Shown: piece after piece, positions 10,861 through 23,204 of the stretch
How positions within the stretch are numbered: the first letter of the stretch is position 1
Layout of the letters: each line of letters starts with the position of its first letter
Assembly (NCBI GenBank): GCA_028583685.1
Contig: JAMXIF010000043.1
Location: 6,648,907-6,712,906 of the forward strand
DNA from: Petaurus breviceps papuanus
Lineage: Eukaryota > Chordata > Mammalia > Diprotodontia > Petauridae
Direction: 5' to 3'
Length of the DNA stretch: 64,000 nt
Notes under the pieces: generated by a model
Databases searched by the model: none
What the model saw: the letters and a program-made list of their open reading frames with translations, nothing else
What the model was told of the DNA's origin: nothing
Program-made: the position numbers and the translations under genes

Positions 10861-11549
10861 AGACAGTCCAGGGCACAAAAGGCATTGCCTCTACCCTGGG
10901 CCCATCTCTTCTGTGCAGAAGGAAAATGAGTTTCTTTTTGGATAATGGTATAAATAAGGCTCTTAAACTTTTACAACAGATTGTCAACCCTGCCTTCAGT
11001 ACATCTGGTATTAATCAACAACACAGAGTATTAGCACTTCAGACACACGTCAGAGAATAGCATCCCTCTTGCCAAAGACTCGCTTGAGACAGCTGGTATT
11101 TGAGAGGAACAACCTAATGGACATGTTAACTATTTTTTCCTCTGAGTCCTCTCCATTCTATCCCTGAATTAAGTAATATTATTAGAAAGCATCCCTCAAT
11201 GCAACCTGAATGCTATTATCTCAGGTTCCCCACAGAAATGCCTTTGTGGAGCTCAGATTTAATCTTATACTCTTTGCTTTTATAGAAAGTCAATATAAGA
11301 AATGTATATCTGAAAAAATATTTCTGAGTTTTCTGAAGAAGTGTGACTAAAGAAAATTTTTGGTATATTATATAATTCATACAAAAACCCATCTGACAAA
11401 TCCCCAGTAGAATTCAGTGTCAGAAACACATTTATCTCCCTAACTCAATAAGAGTATCTCTCTATCATACAATGTCTTAAACAATCCAAAGACTTTCTGC
11501 CCTGTCTTTCTCTGCCAGTAAATTCAGAGCTAAATCCAGGGCTCAGGTA
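10861..11549. other. Unclassified stretch
   Basis: No gene or repeat family recognised. A 74-codon frame (10836-11060) has no recognisable motif. Confidence 0.35.
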
Positions 11550-11745
11550 GCAATGGGTATAGTGGAAAGAGCACTGGATCTGAGTTCAAGTTCTCAGTCT
11601 TCCATCTCTGTGACCTTGGGTAAATCCCCGAAATCCTATAGGCCTCAGTTTCTTCATTTAGAGGATGAGGGGCTGGATATGACTGAAGAACTGTTCCGTT
11701 CTAAGTGCCTGATAACAACTGTCACCCTGCTACCTTAACTCAAGA
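11550..11745 (+). mobile_element. MIR-type CORE-SINE
   Basis: Clear MIR order: GGTATAGTGGAAAGAGCACT, CTGAGTTCAAGTTC, TGTGACCTTGGGTAAATC, GGCCTCAGTTTCTTCATTTA, then GATGAGGGGCTGGATATGAC. Confidence 0.8.
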
Positions 11746-13254
11746 ACTACCTGATACTCAAGACTTCATTTCTCTCCAGAAGTATGTGAGGTTTCTCTGA
11801 TAGAACATAAACTCCATAAGGATACATTTCACAATTTGATGGACCAGTTGCACTGTGCTTTGCTCTGTTTTTATTTTTTATAACTTTTCATTTTAATTTT
11901 AATTACCTCATATCAATTTTGCAAATGAGGTATATATCATAAATAAAAGAATAATTATGCCTCACTTTTCCATCTCTACCTAGCAACGTTTTTTGTTCTC
12001 CTCTTTATCTGTCTCTCTCTCTGTCTCTCTCTCTCTCTTACCTCCCACATACCTGTCCACATACAGCCAGATTACATCCAAATTATGCTCACCACCCAGG
12101 ATTCCCATTTTTCTTCTGTTGTTTGGCATTTCACCATTACAATGGACAAAAACAAAGTATTTGACCTGAAAGTGCATTTATGTAATATATTAACCCAGGC
12201 TCCATCTGTTCCTGTGCTGGCAAAGAGAAGCACATTACAGGAAACCTTCCTAATTTTTGGTTTTGCAAATTTTTATTTCCAAATACTTGCGATGCCAACT
12301 TAGGGAATGCTGCAGGCAGCCAAAAAAAATATTGCAAATACAGTGTCCATCCATCTATCTTTTTAATACCTTTTAACTGCAGGCCTGTGCCTATATAACG
12401 TACCAATCGTTCATGTCAACACCTCACAAATTGTTCTTATGGTCCAAAAGAGGCTATCCCTCTCCACCCTTTCAGTGCAGAACAGTATCTCTGGATTTAG
12501 ACGGATCCTAACCCAATTCAATGGGAACTTGTAGCTGCCAAAATTCGGTACTTTATTTGCAGGCATCCTGGAAGTTAGGTGAATTGCAAATCATTTAGCA
12601 GAATTACATAAACCCCAACTCTGTAATTCCTAGGTCACTTATGTAAGGACTTATCCCTAGAAGAAGGTGCCTTATTGCATAGTGGTGAACATAAAGTATT
12701 CCTTAGTAGACAATCAGTGCGACCATCTTTCAAAGCATTGTCCCCGCAGCCACTGTGTCACTTAAATGTCACTCTCTACTTTCCTTATCAGATTTTGGCT
12801 TTCCGGATTATATAATGAGCACATTTTAAAACCACTAGGAATATATGTGACTTGAATATTTGAACTGAAGGTCTCCAAGGCCCTTTGGTTGAATATGGAG
12901 AGGGGATCAGGCTGTGCTGCCCAGGGTGGAGGGAGCATTAGACATTACAGTATACTGCTGAGAATCAGCACATCAAAGGGAAGGCTCAGGCCCTCCCTTT
13001 CAATGCTCTGGTGTAAGGTTATTCCAGGTCAAGGTTGTAGGGTAGGATCCAGAACACAAAAGTCAGATTCCAAACACAAAAGAAAGGCAGGATTCAAAGG
13101 CAAATTCAAAGCCTGAAGCAAAAACACAGTTGTCTTCATGTGAAGCAGCAGTGGCAGATAAAGGAAGTTCACTGTAGAGCCTGAGGGCAAGGAATAAGCA
13201 AGGGGGCGAGGGGGGTGGCGTGATTCTATAAGAGGGAAGGTTACCTGCACCCAT
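11746..13254. other. Mostly unclassified stretch with a CT microsatellite
   Basis: Holds a (TC)n tract at about 12009-12040. The remainder shows no gene and no repeat family that I recognise. Confidence 0.35.
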
Positions 13255-14165
13255 AACCTGTGAGGGGAATGGTAAAAGGACATTGAACAGTTTTTAAAAG
13301 AAGACTTGAGAACAATCAGCAAACATATGAAGGACTGCTTTCAAATTATTACTAATAAAATAAATGCAAATTAAAACAATTCTGTGGTTTTCCCTCACAT
13401 CCAGGAAATTGATAATGATGATAAAAGATGGAAACAGTTAATTTTGAAGGGATTAGCAGAAGACAAGAACACTAAATCAATATTGATGGAGACATGAACC
13501 AGTCTAAACATGCTAAAAATAATGTATGACTGGATAAGAAAAATCACTAAATTGCTCATATTTTTTGATTCAGAGATCCTACAACTAGGCACATATAATG
13601 AACTTTGCAAACCTAAAAGTGCTACATAAATAGTAGCTATTATTAATAATAATATTATTTTATTTCAAGGTGGTTTAAAAAAAGCCCTGTATATTTCAAA
13701 ATATTTATAGTAAACTTGCTTTATGGTACTGAAAAAAAAAATAGAAACAATGTAGGTGCCCATCAATTGAATAATAGTTAAATAAACTTATATACAAGAA
13801 ATAATGAGCATGAGGAATTCAGAGAAATGCAGAAAGACTTATATGAACTGATGTAGAATGAAGAAAACAGAATCAAGAACATAATATACACAATGATTAA
13901 TAATGTAAACAAAAAGCACTAAAATAGAGCTAAATATTTAACATTGTCAATCCTGGCACCAGAGGAAAAAAAAGCTAATGCAATCCCTTCCTTTTGGGAG
14001 AAAATATGGAGACTGTGGATGTGGAATACTGTGCACATTGTCTAATGTGGTTGCTGTGTTAGATGTTTTGCTTAACTATTTTTCTTCATTAAAAGGGAAG
14101 TCTTATGGTAGTAGTGGGAGGGAGGTATATTGAGAAATGACTTTAATATAAAAAAGAAGGTATCA
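13255..14165 (+). mobile_element. L1 3' end (ORF2 carboxyl end and 3' UTR)
   Basis: Follows the marsupial L1 3' end: ATGCAAATTAAAACAATTCT, TATATTTCAAAATATTTATAG, GTAGGTGCCCATCAATTGAA, AGAAAGACTTATATGAACTG, then a 3' UTR with ATGTTTTGCTTAACTATT and GGGAGGGAGGTATATTGAG. A CORE-SINE 3' end (AGTGCTACATAAATAGTAGC plus a TTA/ATT tract, about 13605-13665) sits inside it. Non-coding now. Confidence 0.75.
13605..13665 (+). mobile_element. CORE-SINE 3'-end fragment inside L1
   Basis: AACCTAAAAGTGCTACATAA followed by TAGTAGCTATTATTAATAAT is the typical 3' end of MAR1-type SINEs. It interrupts the L1 text. Confidence 0.55.
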
Positions 14166-14922
14166 CTCAAAAATTTTAAAGGTAAAGATCAGAGTAGGTA
14201 AGAAGTGGATTAGATGTCCTGTAAGGATACAAGAACAAGAAGGAAACAATTGAAGACAAAATAAACAAAGTCCAAAATGCAAGCAAATAGGAATGAGAAA
14301 ACCTTCAGGAACTTAAGAAAAAGGACAAAGTCATAGAAAAAGAGAATGTCATTACAAGTAAATAGGAAAGGTAGTAATAACTGAGACAAAAGTCACTTGA
14401 GTCCAGTAGTTAATGTTCCCTATGAATACATGAGTCAACCACCAAACATAGATAACTTGAGTTACAAAAGATGAAATACTTGAGAACAATATGAATAGAG
14501 GGCTGAGTAAGAGAATGAAAAGTCAAGTCCTAATAGCTATTATCAGTAGAAAAAAAATTAAAAGGAAGGGACAGAAAAAAACAAACAGTTGGACATCTAG
14601 GCATTATGTATAGTTTGACAGTCCAGAAAGAAATACCTAGGACATGATCTATCAAACCAAACTTGGCCACATTGATTCCTTACTCTGACCTAGGCTGGTA
14701 GAGTAAATATTTACCCAGGTTTGCAAAACTACAGTATTGTACAGGTTGCCTTTAAAGGGGTTTGAAGATAGTACCATATACTTTCAAATAATGGAAATGT
14801 TATTACATGAGATTTCTTTAGTTAGTCAAACAAGATTCAACACAGCTCAGTTTCAAGAAAGTCAATTTTTACTCCTTTGAAAAATGTTATGAATATCTAA
14901 TATCATATATCACAATAAACTT
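14166..14922. other. Unclassified A-rich stretch
   Basis: No gene or repeat family recognised. Confidence 0.35.
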
Positions 14923-14936
14923 AAAATGGATATATG

Positions 14937-15105
14937 TTGGGGTGGCTAAGTGGCACAGTGAGTAAAGCACCGACCTTGGAGTCAGGAGGACCCAAGTTCG
15001 GTTCTGGCCTCAGACACTTAACACCCACACAAAAAAACTAGCCATGTAACCTTGGGCAGGCTACTTAACCCCAATTGTCCTCCGAAAAAGGCAAAAAAAC
15101 CCCAA
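14937..15105 (+). mobile_element. WSINE/Mar-type tRNA-derived SINE, subtype A, with TSD
   Basis: Starts GGGGTGGCTAAGTGGCACAG. A-box-like TGGCACAGTGAG and B-box-like AAGTTCGGTTC are visible, followed by CTCAGACACTTAACACCC and CTTAACCCCAATTG and an A-rich tail. Flanks carry a 14-bp duplication, AAAATGGATATATG (14923-14936) and AAAATGGATACATG (15106-15119), with one mismatch. It shares the internal CACAAAAAAACTAGCC with the copy at 61030. Confidence 0.9.
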
Positions 15106-15177
15106 AAAATGGATACATGTCCTAAGTTTAAAGAAACACATATACAACAATATAAGCATGAATTAAAAAAAAATAGG

Positions 15178-15790
15178 AGTCCCTTTCATAGTTATAGTTG
15201 AAGAAAAATTCTTAACTGAACAGAAATAGATAAAATAAAGGGGAAAATTAAATAAACAATTTTGATTACATTAATGTGAAAAGATTTTAGTCAAGAGCAA
15301 TGCAGTAAAGATAAGAATGGAATGTGTTGATTGGGGAAATCCATCAATACTGGATCTTGGATGAGGGTGCATTTTGCAATTTATACAGGAAACTAATAAA
15401 AATATAGAAGATCAAGAGCCATTCCCCAAAGGATAAAGTGGTCAAATGATGCAAACAGTTCAAAAAGAGACTTTAAAATTATTGACAACCAAATGAAAAT
15501 TTGCTCTAAATCACTACTTATCAAGGAAATACAAATCATTTTGCACTCCAAATGGTATACATCCAAATACGGTTTCACCTCATACTAATAAAATTGGCAA
15601 AAATGAAAAGAGGTGAGAAAATTCAGTGCTGGAGGGTTTGTAGAAAAACAGGCTAATTGATATACCATTGGCATACCTGTGAATTGCTCTATTCTGCCGA
15701 TGAATTTGGAATTATACTTAAAATGTGATCAAAATGTCCATACCCTTTAACTTAAAACTTTAGGAAAATCACTTTTGTGACTTAATGGAG
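15178..15790 (+). mobile_element. L1 ORF2 carboxyl-end remnant
   Basis: Text follows L1 ORF2 near its end: TTTTGATTACATTAATGTGA, AGCCATTCCCCAAAGGATAA, AAATCACTACTTATCAAGGA, ATACAAATCATTTTGCACTC, then TGGTATACATCCAAATACGG. It covers consensus sequence overlapping the 13255 copy, so it is a separate insertion. Degraded. Confidence 0.65.
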
Positions 15791-15794
15791 GACA

Positions 15795-16985
15795 GTTTGA
15801 AATAGGTAAACACTTAAAGCAAGCAGACCTACTAGTAATTGATTGCAAAAAATAACCAGGTGTGAGGTAATGAGAACCTCCCACACTAACATGGTAGCAG
15901 TTTCAGAAGAGAGAAGGGGGACTATTTGAGAGACACTGTGAAGGTAAAATCAACAGACTTTGGAAACAGATTGAGTAGGGAGGGGAGAGATAAATCAGAG
16001 AAAAGGTTGACACCTAGGTTATGAGCTTGAGGGAGTAGGAGGATGGTGGTGCCCTCTCCAGTAACAGAGAAGTTAGAAGTGGGGAGGGTTTAAGTGGGAA
16101 AGAAAATGAGTTCTACTTTGGACATATTGAGTTTCAGATGTCTACTAGACATCCAGTTCAATACATCTGAAAAGCAGTTGGAGATGCATGTTTGGAGGTC
16201 AGCAAAGAGATTAGGGCAAGATAAGTAGATGTGAGAATCATCAGGATAGAAATGGTAATTAAATCTATGAGAGCTGTTAAGATTACCAAATGAAGCAGGT
16301 ATAGAGTGAGAAGAAAAGAGGGCCTATGACAGAACCATGTAGGATACCTACAGTTAAAGGGCATGATCTGAATGAGGATGCAGCAAGAAACCCGAGAAGG
16401 AGGGGCCAGAGAGGAGGAAAACCAGGAAAGAGTTGTGTGTCCCAAAAACCTAGAAGGAAGAAAGTATAAAGAAGAGGATGATTAATAACATCAAAGACTA
16501 CTAAGAGGTTAAGGAGAATAAAAATTTAGAAAAAGCAACATTGGACTTGACAATTATGAAATCATAACTGAGAGAGCAGTTTTGATGGAGTAATGAGGTC
16601 AGAAGCTGAAATGTAAGGAGTTAGGAAGAAAGTGAAAAGACAGAAAGTAGAGGTACCTATAAACCCTTTTCCAAAGAGTTTAGCTACAAAGGGCAATAGT
16701 TAATAGGATAGAAGGATCCAAGGGAGTTTTTTTGAAGTGGGGGAGACATAGCTGTGTTTATAGGTAATATGGAAGGAATCAGTAGACAAAGAGTGATTGA
16801 AGTGGAGTAAAAAAGTGACAACAGAGGGAACAGTCTATTGGAGGAGATGGGATGGAATGAGGTCACTACTACAAGGTGAGGGGTTAATATTGGTGAGGAA
16901 TAAGGCAATCTTAGAAGATAGTGACAGAAGGCATATGAGTGATAGGGGATAAGGTAGAGGAGAGAAGAGGAAACTAAAGGCAAAT
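15795..16985 (-). mobile_element. L2 LINE with degraded reverse transcriptase, minus
   Basis: The longest single antisense L2 here. On the minus strand an RT reading includes L-I-P-S-H-L-L near 16850, a box resembling T-P-L-L-K-K-P-S-L-D near 16730, a G-S-V-I-G-P-L-like block near 16320, and F-Y-P-D-D in place of F-Y-A-D-D at about 16238-16252. Downstream (leftward) it continues to the block equivalent to M-S-K-T-E-L near 16110. Stops in all frames show it is dead. Both the true 5' end and the 3' UTR appear to be missing. Confidence 0.8.
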
Positions 16986-17040
16986 GGCATCAATTTCACC
17001 CTTTGAATCCCTCCCAATTCTAAAATTCTATGATTCTACA
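16986..17040 (+). mobile_element. MIR/CR1-like 3'-tail fragment
   Basis: Short CTTTGAATCCCTCCCAATTC followed by ATTCTATGATTCTA, the terminal motif shared by several CR1-tailed repeats. Too short to classify. Confidence 0.4.
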
Positions 17041-17196
17041 TTTTCATTGCCCCTTTCCCCAGATAAAAATAGTCCATAGGAACAAAATAAATATTAATGT
17101 TTTCCTTGCTTACTGTCTGATCAAGAGATCTATACATTTAAAACATCGGTAATCTCCAAAGTTTCATATAAATGGCACCTGCTAAGATACTGATTT

Positions 17197-17352
17197 TTTT
17201 TTTTACAGCAATTGGGGTTAAGTAACTTGCGCAAGGTTACATGGCCAGTTATTTTGTGTGGGTGTTAAGTATCTGAGGCCAGAACTGATCCCAGGTCCTC
17301 CTGGACTTCGGGGCGCCAATGCTCTTATTTGCTGTGCCACTTAGCCGCACCT
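17197..17352 (-). mobile_element. WSINE/Mar-type SINE, minus
   Basis: On the plus strand a poly-T, then CAATTGGGGTTAAGTAACTT, GGTTACATGGCCAGTTATTT, GGTGTTAAGTATCTGAGGCC and the reversed head TGTGCCACTTAGCCGCAC. It lies 51 bp from an opposite-strand SINE at 17404. Confidence 0.85.
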
Positions 17353-17403
17353 AAGACACTGATTCTAATTGTTGTTATTTTCTGTCTTGAAATTAGGTCA
17401 AGC

Positions 17404-17526
17404 CCTGGAGTCAGGAGGACCTGAGTTCAAATGTGACCTCAGACACTTAACATAAAAACTAGCCGTGTGACCTTGGGCAAGTCACTTAACCCCAACTGCC
17501 CTCCAAAAAGGGAGAAAAAAAAAGAG
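17404..17526 (+). mobile_element. 5'-truncated WSINE/Mar-type SINE with TSD
   Basis: Lacks the A-box end and begins CCTGGAGTCAGGAGGACCTG, running through TGTGACCTTGGGCAAGTCAC to an A-rich tail. The flanks carry a perfect 12-bp duplication ATTAGGTCAAGC (17392-17403 and 17527-17538), so the truncation happened at insertion. Confidence 0.9.
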
Positions 17527-17539
17527 ATTAGGTCAAGCA

Positions 17540-18915
17540 GTACAGGACTCAAAAGTTTTGTCTGTTCATTTTTCTCCCTGTCTGACCTCAATGTATTTTC
17601 ACACTTCTTTGGGAGATGCTTTATAATGGCTTTGGCCTTACAACTGAATTCAGATGAAATCCAAGCTGAAAGCTAATTAGTGCTTATATTAGCATTTCAT
17701 TAAGCAATCCAGGTCCTTGACAGCACTTTTGCCTCCATGGAAAACTTTTTGAATGGAGGCTTCTAGTGGGGAAGTTTTGAGTGTGGGCTGTGAAAAACAA
17801 TTTCCCTTGCTACCAAAAATTGAATAGAACTCAATTCACCCTCCAATTACTAGCTAGGGAAAATTTTTGTTTTTATGATTTTATTGTGAAATAGGAATAT
17901 ATTTGTTGCCAAAATGAAATGACTTTAAAATATATTTTGGATTTTGTTTCTAGTGAATTATAAAAATACACAAGAGACACATAATTCACTTAAGATCAAT
18001 GTTCTTTGGCACATATTTAATAATTCCTTCATTAATCTCCCAACATACTGATCCTCTATATTCCCCTACTTTGCTCTATTGTGGGGACAGGCAGGAGAAA
18101 TTATTTTCAAACTTCTGCTTTTCTGATGTCTCAAAGGCATACATTCAGTGCTATAGTTCAGGATGCTTGGTTTATATCTAATTATCAGGTGGTTCCCTTT
18201 TAAATAGAAGAATTCTATGAAAAGGAAGAAAAAAATCTTACTTTACAATGGCAAAAAAATAATAAAATCTACCCTTAAATATTAAATCTTTTAAAAGTAC
18301 ATTATTCCACCTGACATGAAGTCACAATGCACAGCACACTGACTTTTGAGCAGAATTATGGTGTAATAAAAGTATGGAGTATAACTGGACAGTGGAACAG
18401 TTTTTTGAATCTCATTGAAATGTGAGTTGCATTATCAATGGTGACTATAAAACATAGCGATTTTAAGAATATTGCATAGTGAAGACTACCAATTTCATTC
18501 AGTACTCTGAGGACAAGCAGGTGCATCTTAATCTGTACAGAGGCTAAATTATGATAAAAGACACAAACATCAGTTAAAGTAAAATAGGGAAACAAAAATA
18601 ATTTGTTCTCATTATTCTACCACAGTCCTATTCTGATTTCCATCATAGATTCCCAAAGATTATTGCCAGCAGAGAGCAAATCCTGGAAAGGCTTCAAATG
18701 TAGACTCAGTAATGGACTGTGTGTCTGTCATTCAAATACCAGCCAAGCTGAGCCCAGAACGATCTATCACCTGGTTGGCAGGCGATGAATTTTTTGACCA
18801 TAGTAGTTTGTGAAGTATAAATTGTGTTGCTGGTATAGGGAGTGTCCACCCACACCATTGAATTGCAGATGCTTTAAAGACAGAATTTTAATTGTTACTA
18901 GAATTTGATAGAATC
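17540..18915. other. Unclassified stretch
   Basis: About 1.4 kb with no recognised repeat or gene. Low-divergence single-copy DNA is possible. Frames of 60-80 codons (17999-18181, 18356-18595, 18603-18788) have no family signature. Confidence 0.35.
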
Positions 18916-18919
18916 TTAT

Positions 18920-19420
18920 TTTAAAAATATATTTTTATTGATAGTTTTTGTTTTTAGATCACCTACATTTCCTCTCTGGCATCTCCCAGAAAACATTTTC
19001 CTATAACAAAAATAAAGAGAGAGGGAGGGGGAACATATCTTAGTAAAATTAACCACCATATTTTTTTTAAATCTCATGATTTGCTCAGGGTTACTTATCC
19101 ATACTCCCTTACCTCTACAAAGAAAGGGGGGATACTTCTTATCTTTTGGGGAGAAACCAAAATTTTCAATATGCTTTATAGTCATTTATTTTCCATTGTT
19201 TTGCTATTGTTCTTTGTATTGTGTTGTGTATTTTAGTTTCATAGTTCTTCTTCCTTTTCTTTGTATCATTTTATGTCTCCCTATGCTCCTCTCTCTTCAT
19301 GATATTCATCCCTTCTTGTAGTACACTAATATTCTATTACATGCATGTACAATAACTTCTTTAGCCATTCCCCAATTGATGGGCAGTAGATTGAGTCCTT
19401 AAAATTTTTAGTATTTGCCT
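18920..19420 (-). mobile_element. L1/HAL1 3'-end fragment, minus
   Basis: TTTTTATTGATAGTTTTTGT and CTCCCAGAAAACATTTTCCT resemble a 3' UTR piece also seen at 21845-21960. The right end has AGCCATTCCCCAATTGATGG, the antisense of the L1 ORF2 C-terminal CCCATCAATTGGGGAATGGC. The join of the two supports an L1-class 3' end. Confidence 0.55.
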
Positions 19421-20464
19421 GCCAGAGGCTGCTGGCTTGTCTAACCATGTATACACTCATGTGCTCCCAATTTTCTGATCAATTTGAGCTGTCTATTCAG
19501 GTATTTTGCTGTTACTCTTTCCATTTGCATTGTTGTATTTATTTGTATTTTATTTTTACATGATGTTGATCTGCTTTCACAGGAACCATCAAAAACCCCT
19601 GAGGCAAGTTCAAAAAGCTGATTCCAAATCAAGGAATTTCCTAAATCTTATTGGCTTGGAACTATTCTCCTTGTCCTGGTCCCTCAATTCCTTTAGATTT
19701 CCTCTTTCTTAACTATTTGCCTAGGCTCCAGCCTCTAATACTTGTAACTCCATGGTTTTTACTCTATTTTTCATGTCTAGTTCTGATTAGTTACCTTGCT
19801 CTGACCTCCTCTACCTGGATATACATTACTACCTACCCTTCACCTGGTCCCAGATTTTTAAGGCCTGATTCTGGCCCTGCTCTGAATAGATTATATTCCT
19901 AGACCTATTTCCTATATGATAGGCTGAGCCTAGTCCCATCTGCCCTGATCCTTAGTGTTTACCCAGAAGGTACAACTGTCTATATTACCAGGGCAGATAA
20001 GAATGTTTTAAAATTTCACTTTAAGGTAAAGCCTATTGATAGTAGTATCTCACAGAGTAGAATGGAATATGGCAAAATTATAATGCAGGACAAGTCTGTC
20101 CCTAGCACCTTGTCACCTTCTTTCCTCTTTATTCATCCTCCCCAATTTCAAGATCTCAATCTTCCTAGTCCAAGGTCATGGTTACAGCTGATGAGCTAGA
20201 CTAGCCCTTCTGGTCAGCATTCATTCTGCTGACCTTTCTTTCTCCCAGAATCCCGATCAAAACTCCCACCTTGTGGTAAATGAAACTAGTAAATTCAGAT
20301 GTGCAAAAGTACTAAAAATCTGGTAATGTTTCAATTACCTCTACCATCAGCAGGCATTTGTATCTTACTTGTAGAAACCAAAAGAAATACCTTAGCCAAA
20401 AGAAATGGAACTCTATTAGTAGAAATGTCAACTACCATTATAGGCTTATAGGAGACATATATTT
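19421..20464. other. Unclassified stretch
   Basis: No repeat or gene recognised in about 1 kb. Confidence 0.35.
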
Positions 20465-20695
20465 TTAAGAAAGGGAAATGGTGAAAACATGGTGTAAAAG
20501 AAAGAGTTCTAGATTTGGACTTGAAACCTAGGTTCAAGGCCTAGTTCTGTCTGCTGCTTACTATCTGAGTGACCTCAACCAATCATTCTTCCCCTTTGAA
20601 TCTTAGGTTCCTCATCTGAAAAAATGAGGTAGTTAGACTTGATTAGTTCTTAGTTCCCTCTAAACTCTAAGTCCCAAGATTCTAGAGTCAGGGTA
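20465..20695 (+). mobile_element. MIR-type CORE-SINE
   Basis: GGTTCAAGGCCTAGTTCTGT, TGAGTGACCTCAACCAATC, TTAGGTTCCTCATCTG, AATGAGGTAGTTAGACTTG and the terminal CCCAAGATTCTA appear in MIR order. Confidence 0.75.
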
Positions 20696-21579
20696 TCAAA
20701 TTGAGTTTTGTCCACATCTACAGCCATAAGTAGCATGATGCAAAAAAAGGGTCTGGTCCCAAGGAACCAACATAGTGAGAATGAAGTAAAGGGACCGACT
20801 TCCTCCCCATGAAGAAAAGCTTCCTCCCAATGTTTTGTTGTTGTTGTTGTTTATGAAATGAATTCAATTTATTCTGTGGCATGTCATTCTAATTCTAAAT
20901 GTATGACTCTTCACAAAACAAACAGGATGACCTAAATTGGTGAATTTAGTCAGAGATCAGAGATCAAAGATTTAAATATGGAAGAGACTTTGTAATTCAT
21001 CTAGTTTGACTTCCCTCATGTTTTAAAAAATTTATTTTTCACCAGCCTCAAGTCTTGCCTCATTTCACTGTCCTCTACTATTTCACATGGCCATATGGCA
21101 CAACTACTTCAAGGTCACCACCTCTCAAGGTCTTGTCACCATGGAACTCCTTTCCTAAGATCCACCTTTACCCCAACCCTTGAAGAAGGAATGAATTGGA
21201 CTCTCTGGGGGATAGACCATCACATCTTGCAATGGGATCATAGCCACAGTTAGGCTGTCATCTCCCTTCCCCTTCCACATCAGTGAATTTTGTCCTAGGT
21301 GAAATTATTCCTAATCATGGTACTATCCATAGTCATGATAGAACTGCTCCAACTACAGTTTCCATCCCATTGGTCATCTAAATGTCAATGCATTGATGTG
21401 ATTAGAAGAGGCCTAGATACCTCAGTACTTCTGATAGGAACACACTACAAGTGAAATGGAGCTGCTTGAGTTAGCTTTCTTAAATGCTTTTCATAAAACA
21501 GGCATTTATAAATATTAATTTATATGATACATACATTTGCTCTGAATGTATCTTGTATATATCTGATTATTTACATTTT
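20696..21579. other. Mostly unclassified, with a short (TTG)n
   Basis: Includes (TTG)5 near 20835-20851 and a weak CR1/MIR-like phrase (AGAGACTTTGTAATTCATCT, about 20940-21020). No gene seen. Confidence 0.35.
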
Positions 21580-21695
21580 GACTTCTCCATTAGAATATAA
21601 GGTCCATGCGGGCTTGGACTATTTTAGATTTTTATTTGGATCCCTAGGCACAGGGCCTGGCACATAGTGAGCTTACAAAATGTTGGTGATTGACC
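21580..21695 (+). mobile_element. L2 3'-end fragment
   Basis: CTCCATTAGAATATAAGGTC, GGGCCTGGCACATAGTGAGC and the terminal TGTTGGTGATTGA are the L2 3' UTR in order. Confidence 0.75.
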
Positions 21696-21844
21696 AGCTA
21701 ACAGATAGAATGATGACTGACTACTGAGAGAGAGGAAATAGTCCTGCTGTTGTATGTGTAGATACATCACTGTAGAGTTAACAAAATTGTAAAGTAGAGG
21801 GAGACCATCTTTGGCAGTCTACTCCTCTGCTTTCTTTTTGATTT

Positions 21845-21960
21845 TTTAATAAGTACATTTTTATTGTCTTTTATTCATTACATCACTATTGTTTCCCCCA
21901 ACATCCCTTCCCTTGCCTTTCCAGAGAGTCATCTCATATAATAAATAGTAATATACCTTC
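21845..21960 (-). mobile_element. L1/HAL1-like 3' UTR fragment, minus
   Basis: TTTTTATTGTCTTTTATTCA and TTTCCAGAGAGTCATCTCAT match, with divergence, the left part of the 18920 element. Assigned by that similarity only. Confidence 0.4.
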
Positions 21961-22070
21961 AAAGCAGGGACCATGTTTTATGGTTCTATACCTCCACTGC
22001 ACCCCTAATGCCTACCACAGTGGTGAGCACGTAGTAAACACTCAGTAAATACTTATTGAATAGTAAAAGT
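21960..22070 (+). mobile_element. L2 3'-end fragment
   Basis: AAGCAGGGACCATGTTTTAT, CTACCACAGTGGTGAGCACG, then AAACACTCAGTAAATACTTA, the L2 terminus. Confidence 0.7.
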
Positions 22071-22231
22071 TTCAGTGTCTCAAAATAATGAAAAATTTAA
22101 ACCAATTGTGAATCAATGAATCAATCAGGGATACAGTACCAAAAAGAAACAAACTACAGTGTTTATGAGTAGAAGGTTGTCATTCAATCCTTGGAGAATT
22201 TACTTGGATAGGGGCATTTTACAAAGAAAGT

Positions 22232-22232
22232 A

Positions 22233-22272
<40 letters not shown>
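22232..22272. repeat. (CA)n microsatellite
   Basis: About 20 uninterrupted CA units, likely polymorphic. Confidence 0.95.
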
Positions 22273-22274
<2 letters not shown>

Positions 22275-23204
22275 CAGGTCCCAAAAGTTCTAAATTTTCC
22301 ATTTTGTTTTCAGCACAGAGGGAAAAGTCTTGTTGTGACTTCTGAAGGGACATTAGCTTGCTTTATACAGTTTTCAGATCATAAAGTGATCGCTTCAAGT
22401 TTGTATCATTTTCATTACATTCTTTGTCAAGAGAATGGATTTATGGGGTGCCATATTCTACACTCATTACAATGTTTGTCAAGATAATGAATAGTCTGAA
22501 AATCTGAATTTCAAATACAGTGAGTGAGTTATGAAAGTGTGCCTTAAAATATTTTTTTCTTTTCCCTCAATCTCTCCAACCTTCTCACTCGACTTCTGTC
22601 CTAAATGTTGCTAGGGAAAGGTCTATAAGGCCAACCAATCATACAGCAGAATGTTGAAAAGGTCTGTAGTGGCAAGGCCATCTCTTTAATTCACACTCTA
22701 CATTAGGCATTAAAATTCTAAGACCTCACCTTCATGACAAATGAGAAGAGAAAAATGGCATGAAATTAATCGGCAACCTTTTTTTTGTAAGTGACAAATG
22801 GTTATTAATTTCTTTGGTATTCATTACAATAACATTAATCATGGGGGACTCTGAGTGTGAGGTTAGCTGTACTATGTAGTCCTGTAGGAATCTGGTGGTA
22901 ATTTAGCATTCATTAATGTCCATTTACTATGAACTGTTACTATATTAATCCACTTTTTCTGTGACAAAACTTGATATAAGGGGAAGAAATAAAACCTGGT
23001 CTTAGTTCAGCCTTTCCATTGTAATTGTGGGGCCCACAATTTGTCTTTATTCAGAATCTAAAACTATCCATATTTTCTTTGGATAAGAACTAAAATTGTA
23101 CCCATTTTCTTTAATGCTAGTCACCATGAAGTCTAGGATTTGAAGTGAGTGAAAACTGGGGAGACCAACATGGCAACAGACTGCAAAGTTTAGTCGCAGC
23201 CTAA
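22273..23204. other. Unclassified stretch
   Basis: No gene or repeat recognised. Confidence 0.35.

Noticed and set aside
14937-15105. A-box and B-box sequences suggesting a tRNA gene
   Set aside because: They belong to the tRNA-derived head of a SINE with an A-rich tail and target duplications; no cloverleaf with acceptor stem is evident.
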